Assembly (NCBI GenBank): GCA_012729595.1
Contig: JAAYCU010000374.1
Location: 1 to 40,254, forward strand
Direction of reading: 5' to 3'
DNA: 40,254 nt
From: Phycisphaerales bacterium
Lineage (GTDB): Bacteria > Planctomycetota > Phycisphaerae > UBA1845 > PWPN01
Of the stretch, positions 33,310-40,254 are shown one piece after another (within the stretch, counting starts at the first letter, position 1; each line of letters starts with the position of its first letter). A model generated the notes under the pieces. That model was given only the letters and a program-made list of their open reading frames with translations. It was not told the DNA's origin and ran no database searches. The position numbers and the translations under genes are program-made.

Positions 33310-34581
33310 TTAGCTGGAGCCCTTCTTGCCCTTTTTCTCTTTCTTAGGCTTGGCTTTCTTTTCGGCCTTGGGTGGCTTGGGCATCTTGACCGCCGACATC
33401 TGTTTGCCGATTCCCCAGCCGATCAGGGCACACAGCCCGCCACCAATCACGGTTGAGCCGAGCACAATCCAGAATTGCTGGGCCAGAACGGCCAGGTGTG
33501 CCGGCCAGACATCGACGGTCGTTGCCATGGTTAACGCCAGCATGAGAACCAAACACAGCGTGGCGGCAACCAACAACCCTGTATAGGCCGGCGATACCTC
33601 CGGAGGCATACCGGCGACCGGTACGACCATCGTCGCGGCAGCGGCCAGCGGAGCCTCCGTTTCGGCCACCCCCACAGTAGGCCCCTCCCCACCAGCCGAC
33701 TCCTCATCATCCGCCGGAGTAAACGTCTCCTGGGTATCGCCCATGTCGATACCCTCCAACAGCTCAGCCCCCAACGAGGTGTCGTCGCTCTCCCTCGTTA
33801 AATCCAGCAACCCGCTGCCGGCCGCGCTGCCGTCCATGGCTAAGTCCTCGCCGGAAGTCAACAAAGTCTTGGCCATTGGATCCGCCGCCGCGATCTCCAG
33901 ATCATCCTCATCGAATACGCTGATACCTATATTGGTGATGACCGTATCGTCTTTCTTAAGCCCACCGGCGGCGTCCTTGTCCACCTCATCCAGACTGAGG
34001 ACATCTGCCCCGGCCCCACTTCCACCTGAACTATCCTCCAAGGTCAGTCCCGAACCGGTTCCCGAGTCCTCCAGCTTGACCTCCCCCGCCGAGGTTCCGG
34101 TGTCCTCCAAGGTCAACTCGCCGGAACCCGACCCCGAATCATCGAGAGACAACCCGCCGGAGCCGGCCCTGGAATCACTTACTTTCAGCGCACCGCTGCC
34201 CGAATCCTCAAGATCCAACCCACCACCAGCAACCCCAGTATCCTCCAAGGACAAAATACCGGAATCCGATGCTCCCGGGTCGGAATGTCCCGCGGCACCC
34301 AACCCGCTGTCCTCCAACTTAGGGGCATCCGCGGCGGCGGAATCCTCGGAACTGAAAGCCAGCTCCCCGCTGTCCTCCAAGGACAACTCTCCACTACCCA
34401 TCAACGAGGTATCGCTGGATCCAACCAAGGAATCAACTTCCTCCTGTCGGTATTTCAGCGTACCCGCATCGCGAAATTCACGAAGCCTGCCCGAGCGTAC
34501 CATTTCCCGTAATTTTTCCTCGGAACAGCCCAGCTTGCTCAGCGATTCTTGCAGGGTGTAAAATTTCTCCGCCATCGACAT
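33310..34581 (-). CDS. Membrane protein with N-terminal MerR/excisionase-like HTH and acidic LEDSG repeats
   Basis: About 423 residues with an unusual layout. The N-terminus (about 4-58; FYTLQESLSKLGCSEEKLREMVRSGRLREFRD...KYRQEEVDSL is spread over it) is a MerR/excisionase-type winged helix. Next comes about 120 residues of imperfect L-x-L-E-D-[ST]-G-[ST]-G repeats, then ISVFDEDDLEIAAADPMAKTLL, an acidic stretch, two membrane helices (about 335-358 and 368-392) and a basic tail PKPPKAEKKAKPKKEKKGKKGSS. The family occurs in planctomycetes as far as I recall; role unknown. A membrane-tied DNA-binding or scaffold protein is one reading. AGGAG lies 4 nt before ATG 34581 and 10 nt before ATG 34575, so either may be used. 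A terminator follows. Confidence 0.82.
   Translation of the reverse strand: MSMAEKFYTLQESLSKLGCSEEKLREMVRSGRLREFRDAGTLKYRQEEVDSLVGSSDTSLMGSGELSLEDSGELAFSSEDSAAADAPKLEDSGLGAAGHSDPGASDSGILSLEDTGVAGGGLDLEDSGSGALKVSDSRAGSGGLSLDDSGSGSGELTLEDTGTSAGEVKLEDSGTGSGLTLEDSSGGSGAGADVLSLDEVDKDAAGGLKKDDTVITNIGISVFDEDDLEIAAADPMAKTLLTSGEDLAMDGSAAGSGLLDLTRESDDTSLGAELLEGIDMGDTQETFTPADDEESAGGEGPTVGVAETEAPLAAAATMVVPVAGMPPEVSPAYTGLLVAATLCLVLMLALTMATTVDVWPAHLAVLAQQFWIVLGSTVIGGGLCALIGWGIGKQMSAVKMPKPPKAEKKAKPKKEKKGKKGSS
34005..34405 (-). repeat. Degenerate repeats coding for LEDSG-type motifs
   Basis: Within the HTH/membrane gene, about a dozen imperfect units of 30-40 nt encode variants of S-G-x-L-x-L-E-D-S-G (for example GELSLEDSGELAF, GLSLDDSGSGSG, GEVKLEDSGTGSG). 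The units share TCCTCCAAG-like DNA on the plus strand but are diverged, so slippage expansion was followed by drift. Copy number is likely to vary between strains. Confidence 0.7.
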
Positions 34582-34629
34582 CACTCTCCTCACGGTAACG
34601 GCAAACCGGACACAAACCGCATTAGTCGC

Positions 34630-35217
34630 TCACTTCGATGCGTCTTCATTGTCATTATCCGTCATAGTCTCCGGCAACTTCAAGGTGCCGTCCTGCCTTC
34701 CAGACGCACCCGGCCCACGCATCGCCGACATCTGACGAACCATCTCACCCACCGCCCCTGGTGTCGGGTCCAAGACGTTATACTCCTCCAGTTGACTGTC
34801 ATGCAACCAACTGCGGGCGGCCACCAGTTTCATCTTAAACTGCCCATCGTAAGCATTCCGCTCCAAAGCGTAACACCAGATCGTCGCGGCATCCACATCC
34901 ACCATATAAATCCCGTAAGTAGTACGGTCCAGTTGCCCGCTGAATGCATGAATACCCGTAGCCCCCAGACGACCTCGCTCCGTAACCCCGGCACGGCTCA
35001 GCAATCCCGTCGCTTCCTGGGCCAGTACGGAAGACGTATAAAGCCCTTCATCTACACGCATCACCAGAGCCGTCGCAATTACCGCCAGTAATACAACCAT
35101 AACCCACCACACCGTTTGCCGGGCAGGTGCGGACGCAGCCGTCACGCTGGCCGACACCGCGGCCGGCAAAGTTGACGATACCTCGATCGGCTCTGGATGT
35201 CCCGGGCGACTGTCCAT
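34630..35217 (-). CDS. Single-span membrane protein, unknown function
   Basis: A 195-residue protein not matched to a named family. An Ala/Ser/Pro-rich N-terminus (1-33) precedes one membrane helix (about 37-53, VWWVMVVLLAVIATALVM). The outside domain (about 55-150) contains TTYGIYMVDVDAATIWCYALERN, a beta-rich stretch repeatedly seen in planctomycete hypotheticals as I recall, then an acidic tail. GGGAGC precedes ATG 35217. It starts 36 nt upstream of the HTH/acidic-repeat gene and is probably cotranscribed with it. Topology is N-in, C-out by the positive-inside rule, since Arg residues lie on the N-terminal side. Confidence 0.75.
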   Translation of the reverse strand: MDSRPGHPEPIEVSSTLPAAVSASVTAASAPARQTVWWVMVVLLAVIATALVMRVDEGLYTSSVLAQEATGLLSRAGVTERGRLGATGIHAFSGQLDRTTYGIYMVDVDAATIWCYALERNAYDGQFKMKLVAARSWLHDSQLEEYNVLDPTPGAVGEMVRQMSAMRGPGASGRQDGTLKLPETMTDNDNEDASK

Positions 35218-35380
35218 GGCTAGCTCCCGAAAGTCGAATACGTTCGGCGTGTACCAAGCGCAGGTATTGATGAGGCAAAACCTTACAGGCCTTTACCTCC
35301 CGCTCCATTATATCGGTGACGGATACTGTTTCAAGACGGGGAAACGCGATGACCGCGGCAAATCGGCGGGCAAGAGCCTC

Positions 35381-36073
35381 TCATGCCAGAAAAATACGTC
35401 GGACTACCTCGACGACCGCTTCAACATGGTGCGCCAGATATCCCATGGGCACCGCCAGCAAAATCGACCCGACCATCACCAAACCGGCCCCCGTCGGTGA
35501 GGGCAACAAAGCCTCGGCGTCCAGTTCCCTGGCCAGAGCCTCTCCCAGCCGATCTACCTCGCCGGGTAGTTCATGGCCATCGCTGATGGTCACATTTAAT
35601 GTAACGTTCCGCAAAATCGAAAAAGTGCTGATCTGTATTTCTAGCTTGGGCGAAGTAACAACGATACGCTCCCCGACCTCCGTCGTCTCCCAGCCGAGCC
35701 GCCGGCAAGCCCGGCCTACCGCATCCAGGCAATGCCGACCATCGATGTTATAAATCACCCACCCCGAACCGAGACCGGATTGGATGGCCCACCACAGCAC
35801 GAGCGCCATGGCCGCCACCCCGCCAAACCAAGACCCCAGCCAACCGCGCGCTGCCAAGGCGGCTAATGGCACCACCATAAGAGGGAAAAAGGCTATCGAA
35901 AGAAGGAGAAAATCCGCTCGTAATCCTATTAGATACGGATGGGGGCGACTATTGAGCAACCCCAATGCGAGAAAATAAACCGCAAGTGGCCCGATAGCCA
36001 CGATCAGCTCTAAAACGAAGACTACCTTTTGATCCGCGCCCACGGCATACCCATCCCTGCTCGACTTGCCCAC
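35381..36073 (-). CDS. Multi-span membrane protein, unknown function
   Basis: A roughly 230-residue protein with about three N-terminal membrane helices (about 18-40, 50-75, 80-97), a soluble domain (about 105-185; GWVIYNIDGRHCLDAVGRACRRLGW...) and one C-terminal helix (about 193-212). The soluble part has alternating beta/alpha character and no catalytic motif. GTG 36073 lacks a ribosome site, while GTG 36043 (codon 11) has GGGATGGG upstream and may be the real start. The 163-nt gap to the next gene holds nothing recognisable. Function unknown. Confidence 0.7.
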   Translation of the reverse strand: MGKSSRDGYAVGADQKVVFVLELIVAIGPLAVYFLALGLLNSRPHPYLIGLRADFLLLSIAFFPLMVVPLAALAARGWLGSWFGGVAAMALVLWWAIQSGLGSGWVIYNIDGRHCLDAVGRACRRLGWETTEVGERIVVTSPKLEIQISTFSILRNVTLNVTISDGHELPGEVDRLGEALARELDAEALLPSPTGAGLVMVGSILLAVPMGYLAHHVEAVVEVVRRIFLA

Positions 36074-36115
36074 GGCCGCATCCGATGGGAAACCGCGAGG
36101 AGTGCCGATAGGCCA

Positions 36116-36433
36116 TTAGGTCACATCCGAAGGCATATCCGCAGGGCGATCTATATGCTCGCCCTGATCGGCCACCTTGCGATATCCCAAGTAACGTATC
36201 ACTTCGAAAACCTCGCTCCAAGTCGGGAATGGCCGGCTGTTAACCCTTTTGTACTCGTCGATCGCCAGGACAAACTCGAGGAGGTCGTCAGTCATCTCCC
36301 CCTCTTCCGCCTCCCGGCGCAGATCACTACGACGTCTACCCGGTCCGCGTCGGCGCTCCAGTCCGCTACGCCGATCCACCGGTTGACGCCGATCCGTCTG
36401 CCGTCGCTCCTCGCCTGTATACTCGCCAGTCAA
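36116..36433 (-). CDS. Small Arg-rich conserved planctomycete-type protein
   Basis: A 105-residue protein in two parts: a very basic, Arg-rich N-terminus ([17 protein letters not shown] and on to about 42), and an ordered C-terminal segment [14 protein letters not shown] ... [20 protein letters not shown] (about 50-88). The second part I recall as a small conserved domain of planctomycetes, with no known role; this is recall, not a search. The start is TTG 36433, supported by AAGAGGA 5 nt before it. The basic half could bind nucleic acid. It lies between the Asp-rich small protein gene and the multi-span membrane protein gene. Confidence 0.75.
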   Translation of the reverse strand: MTGEYTGEERRQTDRRQPVDRRSGLERRRGPGRRRSDLRREAEEGEMTDDLLEFVLAIDEYKRVNSRPFPTWSEVFEVIRYLGYRKVADQGEHIDRPADMPSDVT

Positions 36434-36481
36434 GAGAATCCTCTTTCGTGGGGTCTAGATAACTATCTATACAACGATCGA

Positions 36482-36709
36482 TTACATATCGTCGTCTTCA
36501 AACGCCTCATCCTCGTCATCGTCGTCGAGATCGTCATCCAGGTCGTCGTCGAGGTCGTCATCCAGATCCTCATCGTCATCGTAGAGGTAATCCATGTCGT
36601 CCTCGTCTTCTTCGTCCGCATCCGCGTCCCGAGCGCATAGCGCCGTAGACCCGTATCCGCCAAATAACGCATCCCACCGCGAATCATCGCTCTCGCTGAG
36701 CCCGTTCAT
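36482..36709 (-). CDS. Small Asp-repeat acidic protein
   Basis: A 75-residue protein from ATG 36709 (GAGGGAG 5 nt upstream). The first 30 residues, with SRWDALFGGYGSTA, are ordinary; the rest is almost all Asp and Glu, including four units of D-D-D-L-like repeat. It could be an acidic chaperone-like, metal-buffering or nucleic-acid-mimic protein; none is proven. An in-frame ATG at 36754 is also preceded by AGGAG (10 nt), and the same AGGAG sits 5 nt from a three-codon frame (ATG TCA TGT TAG), so a leader effect is possible. A sigma-70-type promoter lies at 36809-36836. Confidence 0.72.
   Translation of the reverse strand: MNGLSESDDSRWDALFGGYGSTALCARDADADEEDEDDMDYLYDDDEDLDDDLDDDLDDDLDDDDEDEAFEDDDM
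36485..36620 (-). repeat. 12-bp Asp-coding tandem repeats
   Basis: On the minus strand units of the type GACGACCTGGAT/GACGACCTCGAC follow one another, coding for D-D-L-D, flanked by further GAT/GAC runs. The codon mix of GAC and GAT, with one C/G variation per unit, suggests slippage-driven growth. Confidence 0.7.
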
Positions 36710-36808
36710 CGATACTCCCTCTTTCGTTGAGTCCATTTGCTCGAAGGCTAACATGACATATTTACTCCTGCTAATGAGTACGAAGCTCAAATACCGTTCG
36801 GCGAGGAA

Positions 36809-36836
36809 AGTGTATAGCCACACCGGGCTTCGTCAA
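36809..36836 (-). promoter_or_regulatory. Sigma-70-like promoter of the acidic small protein gene
   Basis: On the minus strand TTGACG (36836-36831), a 16-nt spacer and TACACT (36814-36809) make a good -35/-10 pair. Transcription should begin near 36802, about 93 nt before ATG 36709. The best promoter I found in the window. Confidence 0.55.
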
Positions 36837-36879
36837 GAGTTTTTTCGGGATTCCGGCCCACGAAATTCCACAAAAAAAG

Positions 36880-37842
36880 CTAATCATCCGCGCAAATCGT
36901 CATATCTATTATACCCCCCGTACCAGAACTCTGTGCCGAATACCGCCAATCCAGCAATTTTAGCAAGCGCAACCCCTCCAACACATCGACCAAAGCACCC
37001 GACGCTTGAATCGCAGGGTAAGATACCCCCGCCCCATGGTCCATTCGGATGCTCAACCCATCCAGTTGATCCAAAAACTCCGAGAAATCCCGCCAGGAAC
37101 GAATCCCGCTATCCAGTTGTATACTCTGTTCAAGATAAGTCGGCCGTGATGGCGCGACGACTGGAACAGCGATGGATTCAAGATTGACACTAGAGGCTTG
37201 GCTAAACGCGATTTGCTCGCGAAACATGGCTCCCGAACAAGCCCACAAGGCACCATTATTAAACGTAACATCCGCTTTTAGCTGATCTTGCAAGCAGTAT
37301 ACAACATCTTTCACGGAGGCTTTATCCTGGTTAAAGAAAACCAAGGGGTGCCGCTCCTGAATATCCGTGTGAACGATCAGATCCAGTCGAAATTGTGCGG
37401 CAATATCCTCGATAACTCGGCTCAGAGGGGCATCGATCCATTCAAACGAGGCCTGAACGGCTTGGGCCGTAACCCAGCGCGGATCATCTTTCGACGCTAC
37501 GGCAGAATGACCTGAATCCTGCCCGCGATCCAGTGCGCCGGCCTCAATCAGAAAATACCCCCCCTCCTTAATCGTCGCCTCCAGCCCTCCCAAGCGGGCT
37601 AGCCATATTACCACTTCCCGACCGGTCAGAAACTTGGAGGACATCCTTATCGGGGTTTCCAATGCCTCGGCCTTGACCGAATCGTCCAGTAAATAGGACA
37701 CCCCCCACTGGTTGGCCAACTCCCCCAGAACCTCCCCCAGTCGCCGCCCACGAAACTCAACCGGATAGGCCACGTCAAGATCCACCGCAGCCAGCGGTAA
37801 CCAGCTCATACCCCAGATAATCGTCCATAAGGCAATGCGCAT
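36880..37842 (-). CDS. Periplasmic protein with secretin/STN-like domains, no secretin pore
   Basis: A 320-residue exported protein: signal peptide (about 1-20, MRIALWTIIWGMSWLPLAAV), then two copies of a beta-alpha-beta fold of the STN/secretin N-domain kind (about 22-100, VEFRGRRLGEVLGELANQWGVSYLLDD...; about 135-205, IDAPLSRVIEDIAAQFRLDLIVH...). Each opens with a hydrophobic strand and an L-x-x-V-L/I-x-x-[IL]A helix. The C-terminal third (about 240-315) looks like a third, weaker copy. There is no secretin barrel, so it is not an outer-membrane pore on its own. GGAG lies 9 nt before ATG 37842. A T-rich run directly after the stop (36879 down) may help termination. Function unknown. Confidence 0.78.
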   Translation of the reverse strand: MRIALWTIIWGMSWLPLAAVDLDVAYPVEFRGRRLGEVLGELANQWGVSYLLDDSVKAEALETPIRMSSKFLTGREVVIWLARLGGLEATIKEGGYFLIEAGALDRGQDSGHSAVASKDDPRWVTAQAVQASFEWIDAPLSRVIEDIAAQFRLDLIVHTDIQERHPLVFFNQDKASVKDVVYCLQDQLKADVTFNNGALWACSGAMFREQIAFSQASSVNLESIAVPVVAPSRPTYLEQSIQLDSGIRSWRDFSEFLDQLDGLSIRMDHGAGVSYPAIQASGALVDVLEGLRLLKLLDWRYSAQSSGTGGIIDMTICADD

Positions 37843-38151
37843 CGGCCGGCACTCCAGCTCGCCTGTTCGCGAAGGTAAGGTTCACCGTCGCCCTTCGCGA
37901 CTGCCCCTGCGCATTCTATACCGGCAAACCCCGACGGCAAGGGACCAGTCCCGACGATCCGAGCGTGCCAACTCAGACTATCATAGGCTCAGGAGTTTCG
38001 CTGGCCGGAAGCCGAGGGGCGTATCGCCGCAATCGAAGCGACATTACGGGATTAATGACGGAAGATCGGCAGCGACTTCAGATAGAACTCGAAAACCAAC
38101 CTTGGGAAACAGCAACACGAACACCGCGGCAGGCCGGTAACCTTGAGTACC
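37843..38151. other. Intergenic region between the STN-like gene and the dockerin-type gene
   Basis: This 309-nt gap holds only short frames without protein-like sequence. TTCGCGAAGG (37865-37874) and CCTTCGCGA (37892-37900) form an inverted repeat of about 9 bp that could be a small terminator or operator; no U-tract follows. A promoter for the STN-like gene is expected here but not clearly seen. Confidence 0.4.
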
Positions 38152-40224
38152 TCACTCGTACGCATCGTCACATGCCTTGTCCGCAAGAACACCAGCTCCG
38201 GAATAACATCCCAAGAATACAGCGAAGTCAAGTTGATTGATCGCCTTGTCGCCGTTGAAGTCGGCCTTCTCGCAACCTGGCCGTACCTGCGTACCATAGC
38301 ATAGCTGGAATAACCCGAAATCCTCCTGGTCAACATCGCCGTCTAGATCAAGATCGGGCAAGACCGTGCGCACCCGTACCGTTACCTCGATTGTCTGGGG
38401 GTTGTTGACGGCGGGTGGTGTACTGCCGGCGTCACTGACCGTGATCGTCGCCTGGTGCGTATCGATGCTAAGTGCGTCAAGCGAGTAACTGATGGTGTGG
38501 TTGCTGGTTTGCCCCGCCTCTAGCGCACCGTTTGAAGTACCAACACTAAGCCAGGATTGATCGGTGCTGACCGAATACACCAACATTCCGGATCCATAAT
38601 TAGCCACGACTACTTCGTCCTGGGCGAGCATATCCGCATAGTCCACTACATGATTGATAGCGCTCGTGCATAATTGTATGAATGGTTCATCTAACGGCTC
38701 ATCGGCAATATACAATACCAATTCGCCGTCGATACCCGATGGTTTGACAAACCGCTGCGGCCCGGCCTGTACCGCCTGTCTCCCGGCATCCACCCACTGA
38801 CCGTTGATCGGGTTATACCAACGAATCGCGTATATGCCCTCCTCCATAAGCAACGACAGACCGTCCACATCCAAGCCGTAGGCCAAGTAAACGTTCCCGG
38901 GATCGGCCAGGACATACATAGTGCCCGCACGCTTGAGGTCGTTTCGCGGAGACGTTTCGTTAAACCGCGTGGCCTCCATAAAACCTACAAGGCGGCCGCA
39001 GGCCTTAAGATCCTCGATGGTAGTCGAGGCAATATCCATTCCAAGTACCATGGAATAACCGCCACCCAGCGCGATCGACCAGATACTATGTCGCAGCTGG
39101 GCCCCTGTCCCCCCATTGAATTCGGCCAGGTTAATATTGACTGAACCATTTACGTCGTTCCAAGCCGAAACCACGCCGGCATAGAGTTCCGCAATCGTAC
39201 GTTTGTTCCACGACAAAGAGAATTGGTCGAAATAGGGAATACCGTTGAAGTCGAAAGGCAACGGGTATAGGGGATTACCTAACGAAGTGTCCTGATGGAT
39301 GGCGATAGGATGCCCATGGTTGTCCTGCTCACGAATCCGCTGGGCCACCTTGATAGACCGCTCCGTGGATAAACCCTCGGCACACTCCTCCGCGACACAC
39401 CAGATAAGGTGCTTGTGGTGCTTGAACCGGCTGACCATTGTATCAAGGAAAACAACTTCTTCCGGCTTAAGTTCTCCGCTTTCCGGAAGTTCACGACCAA
39501 AAGGCAGGGCACGATCATCATAAAATATAAAATATATTGTTATACCGTTGGCATCCGTAGCCGCAAACCAAGTTTCCCATTGGTTCAGAATGGGATCGCT
39601 CAGCCCCTGACTCGGATCGCTGTTGATATAGGGATTTTCGGTAGAGCCGCCGTCCCCTCCATGACTGCGAATGGCCATGAGGTATATACAATTCGCGCCG
39701 GTACCGATCAGTTTGTTGATCAAAGTCATCTGGTCCCCGTTTCGGGTACCGTCCGCATTACGGGTTCCCCGGTAGAGGAAGTCCTCCGGATCACCCGGCC
39801 CGCACATGAAAAAGGGGCCGCCATCGTGGTATTTAAACCATGCTCGATGATTCGGATCCACCACGATTTGACCTGGAAGGGGTTGGGCGAAAACTGCAGG
39901 AGTCATAACTAACAGCAGGGCCGGCAGTAAAGCGCTGAAAAGTCGTCCAAGGACAGCCCTGAGGCAGGTAATACTATTAAGACGAACCGCAGGACCGCGA
40001 TTGGAAGGCACGTCAGTGGGCACAGGAGCACCGGGCAATACCCGGCCATTACTGCCTGATATACCATGCACCACGCCAATCGGAATCGTGGCTAACGTCC
40101 ACCCAATTCCTCCCATGCGTTCACGGCACACAGGATCCATCCGAGAGTTCGCTAAGCTATCGTAACCAGTCGCAACCAGCCGAGCCAGCCATGATCGTAT
40201 ACACAAGACTGTGTTTTTCTGCAT
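38152..40224 (-). CDS. Secreted putative glycoside hydrolase with dockerin-type C-terminus
   Basis: A 690-residue exported protein. A signal-like helix (about 92-113, SALLPALLLVMTPAVFA) comes after about 90 residues of odd N-terminal sequence, so the real start may be later; ATG 40224 does have AAAGG 9 nt upstream. The mature protein starts near QPLPGQIVVDPNHRAWFKYHDGGPFFMCG and has a DUF4038/apiosidase-like TIM-barrel look: LIWCVAEECAEG and VNINLAEFNGG supply two candidate catalytic Glu. A BACON/Ig-like module (about 530-620) precedes two EF-hand-like loops, DLDLDGDVDQEDF and DFNGDKAINQLDF, of dockerin type I. No cohesin gene is in the window. Substrate is unknown; a plant or algal polysaccharide is plausible. 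Confidence 0.8.
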   Translation of the reverse strand: MQKNTVLCIRSWLARLVATGYDSLANSRMDPVCRERMGGIGWTLATIPIGVVHGISGSNGRVLPGAPVPTDVPSNRGPAVRLNSITCLRAVLGRLFSALLPALLLVMTPAVFAQPLPGQIVVDPNHRAWFKYHDGGPFFMCGPGDPEDFLYRGTRNADGTRNGDQMTLINKLIGTGANCIYLMAIRSHGGDGGSTENPYINSDPSQGLSDPILNQWETWFAATDANGITIYFIFYDDRALPFGRELPESGELKPEEVVFLDTMVSRFKHHKHLIWCVAEECAEGLSTERSIKVAQRIREQDNHGHPIAIHQDTSLGNPLYPLPFDFNGIPYFDQFSLSWNKRTIAELYAGVVSAWNDVNGSVNINLAEFNGGTGAQLRHSIWSIALGGGYSMVLGMDIASTTIEDLKACGRLVGFMEATRFNETSPRNDLKRAGTMYVLADPGNVYLAYGLDVDGLSLLMEEGIYAIRWYNPINGQWVDAGRQAVQAGPQRFVKPSGIDGELVLYIADEPLDEPFIQLCTSAINHVVDYADMLAQDEVVVANYGSGMLVYSVSTDQSWLSVGTSNGALEAGQTSNHTISYSLDALSIDTHQATITVSDAGSTPPAVNNPQTIEVTVRVRTVLPDLDLDGDVDQEDFGLFQLCYGTQVRPGCEKADFNGDKAINQLDFAVFLGCYSGAGVLADKACDDAYE

Positions 40225-40254
40225 ACCAATGACCTTTGAATATGAGCCATAATT

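Noticed and set aside
33743-34561. A 272-codon Ser/Pro-rich rightward frame
   Set aside because: It is the antisense reading of the LEDSG repeats; Ser/Pro runs arise from the repeat DNA.
1-40254. tRNA, rRNA, CRISPR arrays, IS elements
   Set aside because: Scanned intergenic regions for cloverleaf ends, regular spaced repeats and transposase motifs, and found none.

Overview
The window looks like chromosomal DNA of a planctomycete, probably from the Phycisphaerae side of the phylum. This is inference from gene content, with no rRNA or tRNA to anchor it. The clues are a Tat-exported Gfo/Idh/MocA oxidoreductase, a secreted protein with a dockerin-like pair of EF-hand repeats, a protein combining a helix-turn-helix, acidic repeats and a membrane anchor, a small protein with a [14 protein letters not shown] core, and many lipoproteins beside ordinary housekeeping genes. 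There is no CRISPR array, IS element or phage gene. Genes run rightward from 284 to 18716 and leftward from 40224 to 18960, converging near 18.8 kb.

Region 1 (284-15536) is a three-gene Pfa-type secondary-lipid / polyunsaturated fatty acid synthase of about 15 kb. It consists of a PfaD-like enoyl reductase, a PfaA-like KS-AT-ACP-KR-DH megasynthase and a PfaC-like KS-CLF-AT-(hot dog)x4 megasynthase. The ER-first order, with the second acyltransferase inside the PfaC-like protein, matches the pfa1-pfa2-pfa3 layout known from myxobacteria rather than the pfaABCD(E) layout of marine gammaproteobacteria. Unusual points are a single ACP in place of a tandem array, a chain-length-factor domain whose Cys is Glu while both His are kept, no C-terminal acyltransferase, no phosphopantetheinyl transferase or thioesterase in the window, and two palindromic repeat elements read in frame through inter-domain linkers of the PfaC-like gene. 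This is the main candidate for an undescribed biosynthetic system; its product cannot be read from sequence.

Region 2 (15537-18716) carries a HerA/DUF853-type ATPase and a Gfo/Idh/MocA oxidoreductase interrupted by an amber codon and a one-base frameshift. Region 3 (18960-24358, minus) holds fructose-6-phosphate aldolase/transaldolase, a small zincin-like metallopeptidase, hisI, a short CBS-MgtE-like transporter and recG.

Region 4 (24441-33018, minus) combines envelope proteins (LysM lipoprotein, 962-residue lipoprotein, SGNH-like protein without catalytic Ser and His, OmpA-like lipoprotein) with a GT2 glycosyltransferase, dapA and pdxJ. Several are tightly packed, including a 4-nt overlap and a directly abutting stop and start. 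Region 5 (33182-40224, minus) is mostly lineage-specific: the HTH/acidic-repeat/membrane protein with a clear terminator behind it, two membrane hypotheticals, the Arg-rich small protein, an Asp-repeat small protein with a recognisable promoter, a secretin-N-like periplasmic protein and a large secreted dockerin-type putative glycoside hydrolase.
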